From the NCBI RefSeq assembly GCF_003814705.1, contig NZ_RKRA01000001.1, positions 3,726,776 through 3,790,775 of the forward strand: a stretch of DNA of 64,000 bases, given 5' to 3'. The notes beneath the pieces were generated by a model, which did no database searches, was not told the DNA's origin, and saw only the letters and a program-made list of their open reading frames with translations. Below are positions 45,398 through 54,245 of this stretch, in pieces. Position 1 is the first letter of the stretch. The number at the start of each line of letters is the position of its first letter. The position numbers were made by a program, and so were the translations under genes. The DNA comes from Georgenia muralis. GTDB lineage: Bacteria > Actinomycetota > Actinomycetes > Actinomycetales > Actinomycetaceae.

Positions 45398-46276
45398 ATG
45401 ACCACGAAGGTCCACAAGTCGATCATGGTCGACGTCCCGGTCGCCACGGCCTACAACCAGTGGACGCAGTTCGAGGACTTCCCCCACTTCATGGGTGGCG
45501 TCACGTCCGTCACCCAGCTCTCCGACGACCGCCTGCAGTGGGTCGCCGAGATCGCGGGGGTCAAGCGCGAGTGGGAGGCCCGGATCCTCGAGCAGGTCCC
45601 CGACCGCAAGATCGCCTGGGCGGCCACGGAGGGCGCCACCAACGCCGGCGCGGTGACGTTCGAGGACGTCGGCGGCGGCCAGACCCAGATCCACCTCGAG
45701 CTGGAGTACGAGCCCGAGGGCCTGGTCGAGACGGCCGGCGACAAGCTCGGCCTCGTCGAGCGGCAGGCGGTGGCCGACCTCGAGCGCTTCAAGGAGATCA
45801 TCGAGTCCGAGGGGTACGCGAGCGGCGCCTGGCGCGGCACGGTGAACCCCGGCGCGACGATCGGCGCCCCGGGTGTCGGCGCAGCAGCGCCCTCCGAGGG
45901 CGACTCGGGCAGGGCGGGGGTCTCCGGCAAGGCCGCCGCGGCCGCCGTCGGCGCGGCCGCCGCGGGTGCCGCCGCGGTCGCGGCCGCCAAGGGCGGTGAC
46001 GACCGCCCCACCCGCACCGCGCCGTCCGCACCGGCGGAGGGCTTCGACCCCGGGGCCCCTCCCGGGACCCCGCCGGCGTACCCGCCCACGGTGGCTGACG
46101 ACGAGTCGATCCCGCCGGCCGTGCGGGCACAGGCCAACGTCGACCCCGAGACCGGGCTCGCCCCCGGCGAGGGGGACCGGACGGACGTGGACGCGTCGGG
46201 CACCGGGCTCACGGAGGGCGAGCCTCGGCACCGTGACGACGACGCCCGCCGCCGCGACGACGAACCGCTCCGCTGA
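45398..46276 (+). CDS. SRPBCC (polyketide cyclase/dehydrase-like) protein with Ala/Pro-rich tail
   Basis: 292 residues, ATG with GAGGAG. Residues 1-145 are a START/SRPBCC domain: VHKSIMVDVPVATAYNQWTQ, FEDFPHFMGGVTSVTQL, WEARILEQVPDRKIAWAATE; this type is frequent in actinobacteria as a small 'cyclase/dehydrase'. A helix RQAVADLERFKEIIES ends the domain. The tail of ~140 residues is Ala-, Gly-, Pro- and Asp-rich and ends basic/acidic. Ligand unknown. Confidence 0.85.
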   Translation: MTTKVHKSIMVDVPVATAYNQWTQFEDFPHFMGGVTSVTQLSDDRLQWVAEIAGVKREWEARILEQVPDRKIAWAATEGATNAGAVTFEDVGGGQTQIHLELEYEPEGLVETAGDKLGLVERQAVADLERFKEIIESEGYASGAWRGTVNPGATIGAPGVGAAAPSEGDSGRAGVSGKAAAAAVGAAAAGAAAVAAAKGGDDRPTRTAPSAPAEGFDPGAPPGTPPAYPPTVADDESIPPAVRAQANVDPETGLAPGEGDRTDVDASGTGLTEGEPRHRDDDARRRDDEPLR

Positions 46277-46338
46277 GCAGCGGGCACCAGGACACCCCGG
46301 TGCGTGCCGAACCCGGCACGAGCTGAGCTGATCCTCCC

Positions 46339-46367
46339 GACGGCCCCGGCCCCGCGCCGGGGCCGTC
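46339..46367. terminator. Bidirectional hairpin terminator
   Basis: A 12-bp stem (GACGGCCCCGGC with its complement) around CCCGC lies between the convergent SRPBCC and coiled-coil genes. Confidence 0.85.
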
Positions 46368-46379
46368 GCGCGTCACGGG

Positions 46380-47294
46380 TCAGCGGCCCTGCTCCAGGCG
46401 CAGGGCCGCCAGCGCGGCGCGCGCGGCCTCGACGTCGGAACGGGCGCCCGCGTCGTCCGCGACGGCCACCTCCCGGTCGTCCTCGGCGTCGGCGAGCTCG
46501 TCCTCCACACGCTCCAGGGCGACCTCGGCCGACTCGAGGCGCCGCCGCAGGTCCTCGGTCTCGGCCCGGGCCTGCAGGACGCCCGCCTGCAGCGACCGCA
46601 CGTGCTCCTCGGCCTTGCGCCGCCGCCGGTCGGCGGTCGCGGCCTCCGCCTCGGCGGAGGCGAGATGTTCCTGCGCCTCGGCGAGCCGGCGGGCTGCCGC
46701 CTCCCTCGCCCGCGCCCGCTCGGCGTCGCGCGCGGCCCGCTTGCGCGCCAGGGGCGCCACCCCCTCGGGGGCCCGCTCCCCCGCCGCCCCGGGAACGGCC
46801 AGCACCCCGTCGAGGTCCACCCGGCCGAGCCCGGCGGACTCCATCGGCCCGACGAGGAGCCCGGTCCGCAGGGCCTCGGCGGCGTCCTTGTCCGTCATGG
46901 CCGCGTTGAGGGTCGCCGCGAGCTGCTCGACGACGCCCGGGCCCACCTTGTGCCCGAGCTCGCCCGCGAGCTCCCGGCCGCGGCGCGCGAGGGCCGAGAC
47001 GAGACGACGGCGCTGCGCGGTGAGCTCGCGGAGCTGGGCGGCGTCGAGGTCGGCCTGGGCGCGCCGCAGCTCCTCGCCGAGCTCGAGCAGGCCGGTGACC
47101 TCCTCGCCGAGGTGGCGCACCATCGCGTTGGCCAGCCACGCGGCGGCCGAGGGCCTCGGCATCGCGCGCACGGCGTCCGCGAGCTCCTTCTCGCCGGCGG
47201 CCCGCAGCTCCTTCGCCCGCGCGTTGCGCGCCGGCGTGAACTCGGCGGGGGTCAGCCCGTAGAGCTCCTGCGCCACGGCGCTGAGGTCGGTCAC
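46380..47294 (-). CDS. Actinobacterial coiled-coil protein of unknown function
   Basis: 304 residues from GTG 47294. N-terminal conserved block LYGLTPAEFTPARNARAKEL, VRAMPRPSAAAWLANAMVRH, recognisable as a widespread hypothetical family. From about residue 190 to 295 it is one long Ala/Glu/Arg heptad coiled coil (ARAREAAARRLAEAQEHLAS and onward). Probably a structural or nucleoid-related protein, but that is guesswork. Single gene. Confidence 0.8.
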   Translation of the reverse strand: MTDLSAVAQELYGLTPAEFTPARNARAKELRAAGEKELADAVRAMPRPSAAAWLANAMVRHLGEEVTGLLELGEELRRAQADLDAAQLRELTAQRRRLVSALARRGRELAGELGHKVGPGVVEQLAATLNAAMTDKDAAEALRTGLLVGPMESAGLGRVDLDGVLAVPGAAGERAPEGVAPLARKRAARDAERARAREAAARRLAEAQEHLASAEAEAATADRRRRKAEEHVRSLQAGVLQARAETEDLRRRLESAEVALERVEDELADAEDDREVAVADDAGARSDVEAARAALAALRLEQGR

Positions 47295-47390
47295 GGCGCC
47301 AGTCAACCCGACAAGGCCCTTCCCGCTCCAACCCGACCCTCCCGCGGACCTACCACCCGGCACCGGCCCGCTCCCGGCACCGGCCCGTCG

Positions 47391-47475
47391 CGGTGTGGTG
47401 ACCGGCGCCGCCTCACCGCGCGGACCGGCCTCGTCTCGGTGTGGTGACCGGCCCCGCCTCACCGCACGGACCGGC
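47391..47475. repeat. Tandem repeat, period 46 bp, two copies
   Basis: CGGTGTGGTGACCGG through GGACCGGC at 47391-47429 and again 47437-47475 with two or three substitutions. Each copy holds a weak inverted repeat (GGTGA/TCACC). Lies upstream of the DUF2254 gene and may carry its promoter. Confidence 0.75.
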
Positions 47476-47496
47476 ACGTCCTGGCAGGGTGAGGCC

Positions 47497-48825
47497 GTGA
47501 ACATCCTCCAGCGCCTGCGCGAACGCTTCTGGTTCGTGCCGGCCGTCATGGTCGTCGTGGCGGTCCTGCTCGCCGAGGCCCTCATCGCCGTCGACGAGCT
47601 GGCGATCCTCCCCACGCTGCCCGGCTGGCTCGACGCGATCATCTACCGCGTGGGCGAGAGCGGCAGCCGCGACATCCTCGGCGCGATCGCCGGGTCGTCC
47701 CTCGCCGTCGCCGGCACGACGTTCTCCATCACGATGGCGGTCCTCGCGCTGACGTCCTCCAGCTACGGCCCGCGCCTCGTGCGCAACTTCATGGCCGACC
47801 GCGGGAACCAGGCCGTCCTGGGCGTGTTCGTCGCGACGTTCCTCTACAGCCTGCTGGTGCTGCGCTCGATCCGGGCGCTCGGCGACCCCGGCGACCCCGA
47901 GGCCGAGGTGTTCATCCCCCACCTGGCGGTCAACGGCGCGGTCGTCCTGGCCGTGCTGAACATCGCCGTGCTCATCTACTTCATCCACCACATCTCCGAC
48001 TCGATCCAGGTCTCGACCATCGCCCGCCGGGTCCGGCAGGACCTGCACGCGACCGTCGACCGGCTCTACCCCGAGCAGATCGGCCGTGACCTCGACGTCG
48101 ACGCCCGTCTGCCGGACCGGCTCGAGGAGGAGGCCGCACCCGTGCGCGGCGGACGGACCGGCTACGTCACCTACGTCGACGAGGAGGCGCTGCTCGACGC
48201 CGCCCGCTCCGGCGACGTGCTGCTCGCCCTGCGGGTCGTGCCCGGTCGCTACGTCCTGGAGGACACCGTGCTCTGCCTCGTCCACCCGGGTGAGCGCCGG
48301 GACGACGGGCTCGCGGCGAAGGTGCGCGACGCCGTCGTCGTCTCCGACGCCCGAACGCCCTACCAGGACGTCGACTTCGCCGTGCAGCAGCTCACCGAGC
48401 TCGCGGTGCGGGCCCTCTCCCCCGGCACGAACGACCCGTACACCGCCGTCAACGCCCTGGACGACCTGTCCTCGGGCCTTGCCCTCCTCGCCGCCCGCGA
48501 GCTGCCCTCGCCGTGGCGGGCGGACGACGACGGCGTCCCGCGCGTCCACGCCCCGCGGCCCGACGCCGTCTCCCTCACCTCCGACGTCCTGGACCACGTG
48601 CGCTGGTACGCCGGGACCGCGCCGTCGGTCATGCACGCCGGCCTGACCCTCGTGCGGCGGGTCGGCCGGCACGCCCAGGACCAGGCCCTGCGCGCGCGGC
48701 TGCTCACCCAGGTCCGTCTGCTCACCGAGGCCTTCGAGCGTGCAGGGCACCAGGCGCACGACGTCGAGGTGTTCCGCGAGCGGGCCGACGAGGTTGCTCG
48801 GGGCCTCGCCCGCACGGGCGCCTGA
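47497..48825 (+). CDS. DUF2254 membrane protein
   Basis: 442 residues, GTG. Four membrane helices: ~12-32, 55-80 (GAIAGSSLAVAGTTFSITMA), 102-125, 145-170. The typical family motif SSSYGPRLVRNFMADRGNQ follows helix 2; the cytoplasmic C-terminal half has DVDFAVQQLTELAVRALSPG and NDPYTAVNALDDL, conserved in DUF2254. Function unknown; some have suggested channel-like behaviour, but nothing here shows this. Confidence 0.9.
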   Translation: MNILQRLRERFWFVPAVMVVVAVLLAEALIAVDELAILPTLPGWLDAIIYRVGESGSRDILGAIAGSSLAVAGTTFSITMAVLALTSSSYGPRLVRNFMADRGNQAVLGVFVATFLYSLLVLRSIRALGDPGDPEAEVFIPHLAVNGAVVLAVLNIAVLIYFIHHISDSIQVSTIARRVRQDLHATVDRLYPEQIGRDLDVDARLPDRLEEEAAPVRGGRTGYVTYVDEEALLDAARSGDVLLALRVVPGRYVLEDTVLCLVHPGERRDDGLAAKVRDAVVVSDARTPYQDVDFAVQQLTELAVRALSPGTNDPYTAVNALDDLSSGLALLAARELPSPWRADDDGVPRVHAPRPDAVSLTSDVLDHVRWYAGTAPSVMHAGLTLVRRVGRHAQDQALRARLLTQVRLLTEAFERAGHQAHDVEVFRERADEVARGLARTGA

Positions 48826-48891
48826 GAGCTGCACGGGCCTTTGACACCTGGCCCGGTCACGCACGCCCGGTGGCCCGCCGGGCGCCATGCC

Positions 48892-48986
48892 GCAGGGTGG
48901 GACCCGCAGGGTGGGACCAGCAGGGTGGGACCCTGCAGTGCGCTACGCCGGAGGGTGGGACTCGCCGGTGGACCCCGCAGGGTGGG
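48892..48986. repeat. GCAGGGTGGGACC repeats
   Basis: Copies start at 48892, 48906 and 48920 (14-bp spacing) with degenerate copies near 48950 and 48977. Found between the DUF2254 and glycosidase genes; the rest of 48826-49051 contains no other gene. Confidence 0.8.
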
Positions 48987-49051
48987 TGGGTCGACGGACC
49001 GGCCCCCGGCGGGGCTAGCGTGGACGCCCGACGCCGACCCGAGGGACCACC

Positions 49052-50899
49052 GTGACCCCTGCACCGCACCTGCTCGACCAGCCCCACCACGACGGCTCCG
49101 AGGTGTACGTCCCGCCCGGGACGCCGCACCTGGGTGACGTCGTCCCCGTGCGCCTGCGGGTCCCGGGAGCCCGGCGCGAGGTGTGGGTGCGCACCGTGCG
49201 CGACGGCGAGCCGATGATCGCCCCGGCCCGGCTGGACCGGTCGGTCGGCGACGAGCACTGGTACGTCGCCGAGGTGGACGTGCACAACCCGGTCACGGGC
49301 TACCGGTTCCTCGTCGCCGAGCCCGGCGGCTACCGCTGGCTCAACGGCCGCGGCGTCCACGCCCGGGACGTGCCCGACGCCGCCGACTTCCGGCTCAGCG
49401 TCCACGAGCCCGCACCGGCGTGGACGGCGTCGTCGGTGGTCTACCAGGTCTTCCCCGACCGGTTCGCCCGCTCCTGCGGCCACGACGGTCCACCGCCCGG
49501 CCCGCTGCCCGACTGGGCGCTGCCCACGGCGTGGGACGAGGTCCCCGGCGCCCGCGGCCGGGGCGTCGGCAGCCAGCTCTACGGCGGGGACCTGCCCGGG
49601 GTCGAGTCCCGCCTGGACCACCTCGAGCGCCTCGGGGTCGACACCCTCTACCTCACCCCGTTCTTCCCCGGCCGGTCCAACCACCGCTACGACGCCCGCA
49701 CGTTCGACCACGTCGATCCCCTGCTCGGCGGCGACGAGGCGCTCGCCTCGCTGCGCGCCGCGCTGCGCTCGCGCGGCATGCGGCTGGTCGGCGACCTCAC
49801 GACCAACCACACCGGTGTGGCCCACGAGTGGTTCGACCGGGCGCGCACCGACGTGGGCAGCGCCGAGTCGTCCTTCTACCACTGGGACGACGGCGAGCCC
49901 GGGTACGTGGGGTGGCTCGGCCACGCCTCGCTGCCCAAGCTCGACCACCGCTCCCCCGAGCTCGCGCGGCGCCTGGTCGAGGGGCCGGGCTCCGTCGTCG
50001 CCCGCTGGCTCGCCGAGCCCTACGCGCTGGACGGGTGGCGGATCGACGTGGCCAACATGACCGGCCGGTACGGCGCGGTGGACCTCACCCACACCGTCGC
50101 CCGGACCATCAGGGAGACGATGCGCGCGGTGAACCCCGAGGCCGTGCTGGTCTCGGAGCACTTCCACGACGCCGGCGCCGACCTCGTCGCGGGCGGCTGG
50201 CACGCCAACATGAACTACTCCGGGTTCACCCGGCCGGTGTGGACCTGGCTCGTCGAGCCGGGCTCCTCGCTGCCGTTCCTGGGGATGCCGGTGCCGGTGC
50301 CGCGCCGCGGCGCCGGCGCGGCGGTGGCCACGATGCGCGAGTTCGACTCGGCGGTGCCGTGGTCGGTGACGGCCCGGCAGTGGAACATGCTCGGCTCGCA
50401 CGACACCGCCCGGATCCGCAGCGTCGTGGGCGGCCGCGAGCGGGCGGAGGTGGCGGCGGCGCTGCTGCTGACCTACCCCGGGACGCCGGTGATCTTCGCC
50501 GGCGACGAGGGCGGGATGACGGGCGTCAACGGTGAGCACGCCCGGCGGACCATGCCCTGGGCGCAGGTCGACGCCGGCGGCGGGCCGGACTGGGACGCGG
50601 CCACGTTCGAGATCTACCGGTCGCTCCTCGCCGTGCGGCGGTCCTCGCGGGCGCTGCGCGAGGGCGGCCTGCGGTGGGCCGTGGTCGACGACGACGCCGT
50701 CGCGTACCTGCGCGAGACGAGCGACGAGCGGGTGCTGGTCCTCCTCGCGCGGGCGCCGTGGTCGGGCGCACGGCTGCCCGCCTCGCTCGCCGCGGACGGC
50801 GCCGAGAACCTCTACGGCGGGGCGCCGCTGCGCGTCGGCCCGGGCGGGGTCGAGCTGCCGGGCGACGGTCCCGGCGCGCAGGTCTGGCGTCTCGGCTGA
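49052..50899 (+). CDS. GH13 alpha-glucosidase/neopullulanase-like enzyme
   Basis: 615 residues, GTG with GAGGGA. N-terminal ~120 residues form a beta-sandwich starch-binding-like domain (CBM34-type); then the TIM barrel. The four GH13 regions are present: GDLTTNHTG, GWRIDVANM (nucleophile Asp), VLVSEHFHD (acid/base Glu) and LGSHDTARI. No signal peptide, so it is a cytoplasmic enzyme acting on maltodextrins or cyclodextrins. Upstream stretch lacks sugar-uptake genes; induction unknown. Confidence 0.9.
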   Translation: MTPAPHLLDQPHHDGSEVYVPPGTPHLGDVVPVRLRVPGARREVWVRTVRDGEPMIAPARLDRSVGDEHWYVAEVDVHNPVTGYRFLVAEPGGYRWLNGRGVHARDVPDAADFRLSVHEPAPAWTASSVVYQVFPDRFARSCGHDGPPPGPLPDWALPTAWDEVPGARGRGVGSQLYGGDLPGVESRLDHLERLGVDTLYLTPFFPGRSNHRYDARTFDHVDPLLGGDEALASLRAALRSRGMRLVGDLTTNHTGVAHEWFDRARTDVGSAESSFYHWDDGEPGYVGWLGHASLPKLDHRSPELARRLVEGPGSVVARWLAEPYALDGWRIDVANMTGRYGAVDLTHTVARTIRETMRAVNPEAVLVSEHFHDAGADLVAGGWHANMNYSGFTRPVWTWLVEPGSSLPFLGMPVPVPRRGAGAAVATMREFDSAVPWSVTARQWNMLGSHDTARIRSVVGGRERAEVAAALLLTYPGTPVIFAGDEGGMTGVNGEHARRTMPWAQVDAGGGPDWDAATFEIYRSLLAVRRSSRALREGGLRWAVVDDDAVAYLRETSDERVLVLLARAPWSGARLPASLAADGAENLYGGAPLRVGPGGVELPGDGPGAQVWRLG

Positions 50900-50975
50900 C
50901 CCGCCGCCGGCCCGCCACCCGCCACGGTCGCGGCGTGGCGGTGGCCCTGCCCGGGCCGGCGTGACGACGCGCCGG

Positions 50976-51341
50976 TCAACGCGTCGTGTCGACGACGCAG
51001 AACCGGTTGCCCTCCGGATCGGCGAGGATGACGTAGTCGGCGTCGGCGGGCTGCTTGTCCCAGTGCACGCGGGTCGCGCCGAGCCCGACGAGCCGCGCAA
51101 CCTCGCCGCGCTGGTCCTCGGTGTACAGGTCCAGGTGGATCCTCGGCGGGACCTGGACCGGCGCGGGCACCCGGTCGAGGGAGACGTTCGGCCCGGACCG
51201 GCCGGGCCGCGGGCGGAGCAGGACGAAGTCGTCCGCCTCGACGCTGCCGCCGCGGGGGACGTAGTCCAGCGCGGCCGACCAGAACGCGACCTGCCGGGGC
51301 AGGTCGTCGACCCGGATGACGATCGAACCGACGGTGAGCAC
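50976..51341 (-). CDS. VOC-family (glyoxalase/bleomycin resistance-like) protein
   Basis: 121 residues with two beta-alpha-beta-beta-beta modules (VGSIVIRVDDLPRQVAFWSA and IHLDLYTEDQRGEVARLVGL, then VILADPEGNRFCVV). Conserved His/Glu metal ligands: IHLDLY His and ADPEGNRF. Single-domain VOC proteins of this kind have various or no enzymatic role. Downstream of the AlkA-like gene by 10 bp and possibly cotranscribed. Confidence 0.85.
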   Translation of the reverse strand: MLTVGSIVIRVDDLPRQVAFWSAALDYVPRGGSVEADDFVLLRPRPGRSGPNVSLDRVPAPVQVPPRIHLDLYTEDQRGEVARLVGLGATRVHWDKQPADADYVILADPEGNRFCVVDTTR

Positions 51342-51351
51342 GCCGCCCTCC

Positions 51352-52272
51352 CTACACCGGTAGGTGGGCCCGCAGCGGCATGCGCGGGCCGAAGCGCTGG
51401 TGACGGATCCCGCTCAGCTCGACGAGGCGCTGCACGCGGTAGCGGTGCCCGCGGAACGGCTCGAGGAGCTCGGCCATGCCGGCGTCGTCGGTCCGGCGCC
51501 CGGTGAGGGCGTAGCCGACGTCCTTGGCCACGTTGTAGTCGCCGAAGCTCACGGCGTCGGGGTCGCCGTGCGCGCGCACGCGGACCTCCGCGCTCGTCCA
51601 CACCCCGATGCCGGGGATGGAGCGCAGGCCGCGGTCGGCACCGGCGTGGTCGCGCTGGAGGGTGCGCTCGAGCGCGTCCGCCCGCCGCGCCGCGGCCACG
51701 ATCGTCGAGGACCGGGAGTGGTCGATGCCCAGCCGCAGCCACTCCCACGACGGGATCGCCACCAGGGCCGCCGGGGCGGGCTGGACCCGCAGGCCCAGCC
51801 CCGCGCCGGGCCCCGGGGCAGGCTCACCGAAGCGGCGCACGAGGCGCCGGTAGCCGGCGAACGCCTCCGACCCGGTGACCTTCTGCTCGATGACGGCCGG
51901 CACCAGCGACTCCATGACCAGCCCGGTCCGCGGGACCCGCCAGTGCGGGTGGGCGCGCCGCAGCCGGTCCACGACCGGGTGCCGCTCGGCCCGGAAGCCC
52001 GACGGGTCGTCGCCGGCGCCGAGCATGGCGGGGACGGCGTCGAGCACCCAGTCCGCCCCGTCACCCCAGGCGGTGGCGAGCACCTCGCCGTCCGCCGGAC
52101 GCAGGCTCAGCCGCAGGGTCGCCGTGCCGACGGGGGTGCGCACGCCGCGCCAGGCCGCTCCGTGGGCGGCGGCGAGGAAGGTCGGGTCCCCGGGGCCGTG
52201 ACGCAGGACGGCGAGCTGCTGCGCCACCCGGCAGGGCCAGGTGGGTCGCCAGGTGCGCTCCGCCGTCGTCAC
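51352..52272 (-). CDS. HhH-GPD DNA-3-methyladenine glycosylase
   Basis: 306 residues from GTG at 52272. HhH-GPD marks: VPAVIEQKVTGSEAFAGYRR, RSIPGIGVWTSAEVRVRAHG (hairpin) and SFGDYNVAKDVGYALTG with the catalytic Asp. It is more distant from E. coli AlkA than the gene at 7144 and belongs to the actinobacterial 'AlkA-like' group. Presumed excision of alkylated bases. Downstream is the small VOC gene. Confidence 0.87.
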   Translation of the reverse strand: MTTAERTWRPTWPCRVAQQLAVLRHGPGDPTFLAAAHGAAWRGVRTPVGTATLRLSLRPADGEVLATAWGDGADWVLDAVPAMLGAGDDPSGFRAERHPVVDRLRRAHPHWRVPRTGLVMESLVPAVIEQKVTGSEAFAGYRRLVRRFGEPAPGPGAGLGLRVQPAPAALVAIPSWEWLRLGIDHSRSSTIVAAARRADALERTLQRDHAGADRGLRSIPGIGVWTSAEVRVRAHGDPDAVSFGDYNVAKDVGYALTGRRTDDAGMAELLEPFRGHRYRVQRLVELSGIRHQRFGPRMPLRAHLPV

Positions 52273-52340
52273 GTGACCAGGGTAGGCGCGCGGGGAACCG
52301 GCGGAGCGGCTGCGCCGCCGGGCCGCCGGGGCCGCCGTTC

Positions 52341-53543
52341 CTACTTCCCCGGACCCTTGCCGCCGCCCTTGCCCTTGCCGCTGACGACCGGCTCGGCCGC
52401 GGCCGGCGCCGGGGCGAGCTCGGCGACGGTGAGGTCCGAGCGCAGGACGGTGCTCGTGGTCGTGCCGAGGTAGATGTGGCCGTCCGCGACCGCGATCGAG
52501 CGCGCGTCCTCCGGGACGGAGGTGGTCACCTGCTGCCAGGTGACGCCGTCGGCGGACCGGGCGATGCCGCCGCCGCCGAGGACCCACACGTGCTGGTCGT
52601 CGCTGAAGACGTCGATCGCCCCGATGCTCCCGCCCGTGGTGGTCTGCCGCGTGGGAGCCGGCGACTGGTGCAGCGTCCGGCCGTCGAAGGTCGTCACGAC
52701 CGTCCCGCGGCCGCAGACGAGGGTGTCGGCGAAGACCTCGATGTCGGAGGCGTCCGAGGGGAGGCAGACGTTGCCGAGCCGCGTGCTCCCGGTGGTCCAG
52801 CGTCGGCCGTCGAAGACCCGCACCGGACCGGAGGAGCTGGTGGTGCCGTAGTGGCGCGCCTGGACGTAGATCTTCCCGCCGAGCTCGGCCACCCAGTAGT
52901 AGCGCTCGTAGCCGCTGGCGGTCGCGGGCAGGTCGGTGACCGCCTGCTCCCACGTGGTTCCGCCGTCGACGGACCGGTACGCGACGGCGCCGACCCGGTC
53001 GGTGCCGTCGAGGTAGGCGGAGCCGGCTACCCAGAGGTCGCTGCCGTCCATCGTGGTGACGTCGTAGGCGTGGACGACCGGCACCGCGGCGGCGTTCTCC
53101 CACCTCCCGGAGGCGTCCGTGGCGAAGCCCGAGGGTGTGCGCCAGCTGGCCCTGGGGTCGGCCATCGGGGCGAAGCGGCTCCCGCCGACGTCGCGGACCA
53201 CCTGGATCTCCTCGGTGGGGACGCCGGCGAGGGCGACGGCGACCTCGCCCGTCGCGGGGTCGAGCGTGACGAGGTCGATTGGCCCGGTGTTGTCCCCGTA
53301 GTCCCCGTAGCCGAGGTGGATGAGACCGTCGTGGACGGACAGGTCGTCGATGATCCGGCCCTGGGCGGAACGCTGCGCCGCGACCGGGGCGACGGTCGCG
53401 ACGGTGCTGTACCCCGGCTCGCCGGCCGGGGCCTCGACGGCGGCGCCGGCGGGAACGGCCGCGGCTGCCGCGGCGACGAGCGCGGCGGCGAGGGCGGGAG
53501 TGGCGATGAGGGGGGCTGCGCGGCGCGCGCGGGATCGCGACAT
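52341..53543 (-). CDS. Secreted beta-propeller (sialidase/BNR-like) protein with Gly/Lys tail
   Basis: 400 residues, ATG with GGAGATC. Signal peptide (SRARRAAPLIATPALAAALV... AGAA). The mature part has BNR-like Asp-box motifs: RSVDGGTTWEQAV, ARSADGVTWQQV, and repeated blades (DLWVAGSAYLDGTD, HVWVLGGGG). C-terminus is GKGKGGGKGPGK, a basic low-complexity tail. No catalytic residues for sialidase identified; likely cell-surface or extracellular. Divergent from the thioredoxin gene across 249 bp. Confidence 0.78.
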   Translation of the reverse strand: MSRSRARRAAPLIATPALAAALVAAAAAAVPAGAAVEAPAGEPGYSTVATVAPVAAQRSAQGRIIDDLSVHDGLIHLGYGDYGDNTGPIDLVTLDPATGEVAVALAGVPTEEIQVVRDVGGSRFAPMADPRASWRTPSGFATDASGRWENAAAVPVVHAYDVTTMDGSDLWVAGSAYLDGTDRVGAVAYRSVDGGTTWEQAVTDLPATASGYERYYWVAELGGKIYVQARHYGTTSSSGPVRVFDGRRWTTGSTRLGNVCLPSDASDIEVFADTLVCGRGTVVTTFDGRTLHQSPAPTRQTTTGGSIGAIDVFSDDQHVWVLGGGGIARSADGVTWQQVTTSVPEDARSIAVADGHIYLGTTTSTVLRSDLTVAELAPAPAAAEPVVSGKGKGGGKGPGK

Positions 53544-53661
53544 GGGGATCTCCGGGGTGGGGCGGCTGGTCGGCGACGAGGTCGGACGACGGATGTCGCG
53601 CACACCATCCCGGCCGCAGGACACGCCACACGGACCGCCACGCACCGCCCCGCAAAAGTGT

Positions 53662-53718
53662 GTCGCAGATCACTGCGACCCCGGGACCTGGGACGCCCGT
53701 TTGGGGGACTTAGGTCCC
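53662..53718 (+). promoter_or_regulatory. Inverted repeat and DosR-like box upstream of thioredoxin
   Basis: GTCGCAG-ATCA-CTGCGAC (53662-53679) is an exact inverted repeat. After it come GGGACCTGGGACGCCC-like half sites and then GGGACTTAGGTCCC (53705-53718), a strong match to the DosR core, 74 bp before the thioredoxin ATG. The whole cluster lies in the divergent promoter region. Confidence 0.6.
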
Positions 53719-53792
53719 AGGTTCAGGGCGTACCGCGGGTCACCGATCGGTCCTGGCGGCAGGGCCGGTCCGGGCAGGGGAAGAATGGGGAC

Positions 53793-54224
53793 ATGGCATC
53801 CCGCGTCGTGTCGTGTACCACCTGCGGGACGAGGAACCGCGTGCCCGTGACCGCCGGCGGCCGGCCGCGGTGTGCCGCCTGCCACGCCGATCTGCCCTGG
53901 GTGGTGGACGTCTCCGGCACCGAGTTCGCGGCCGCCGTCGAGGGCAGCGCCGTCCCGGTGCTGGTGGACGTGTGGGCACCCTGGTGCGGCCCCTGCCGCC
54001 AGGTCTCCCCCGTCGTCGAGCAGCTGGGGCGGGAGAACGCAGGGCGGCTCAAGGTCGCCAAGGTCAACTCCGACCTCGCACCCGAGGTCGCCGTCCGCCA
54101 CAACATCAGCGGGATCCCGACGCTGCTGCTCTACTCCGGCGGCCGGGAGGTCTCCCGCGTCGTCGGTGCCCAGCCGGCCGGACAGCTGCGTCGTTGGCTC
54201 ACCGACGCCCTCGCGAGCATCTGA
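53793..54224 (+). CDS. trxC: Thioredoxin 2-like protein with N-terminal zinc ribbon
   Basis: 143 residues. A zinc ribbon (Cys8, Cys11, Cys27, Cys30: VSCTTCGTRNR and RPRCAACHADL) precedes the thioredoxin fold with WCGPC at 64-68. This matches TrxC (thioredoxin 2), a stress-responsive disulfide reductase. DosR-like box and inverted repeat upstream suggest redox/oxygen control. cis-Pro (GIPTLLLY) present. Ends 21 bp before the convergent heme oxygenase gene. Confidence 0.9.
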   Translation: MASRVVSCTTCGTRNRVPVTAGGRPRCAACHADLPWVVDVSGTEFAAAVEGSAVPVLVDVWAPWCGPCRQVSPVVEQLGRENAGRLKVAKVNSDLAPEVAVRHNISGIPTLLLYSGGREVSRVVGAQPAGQLRRWLTDALASI

Positions 54225-54245
54225 GCGGGAGGTGCCGGGTCCGGC

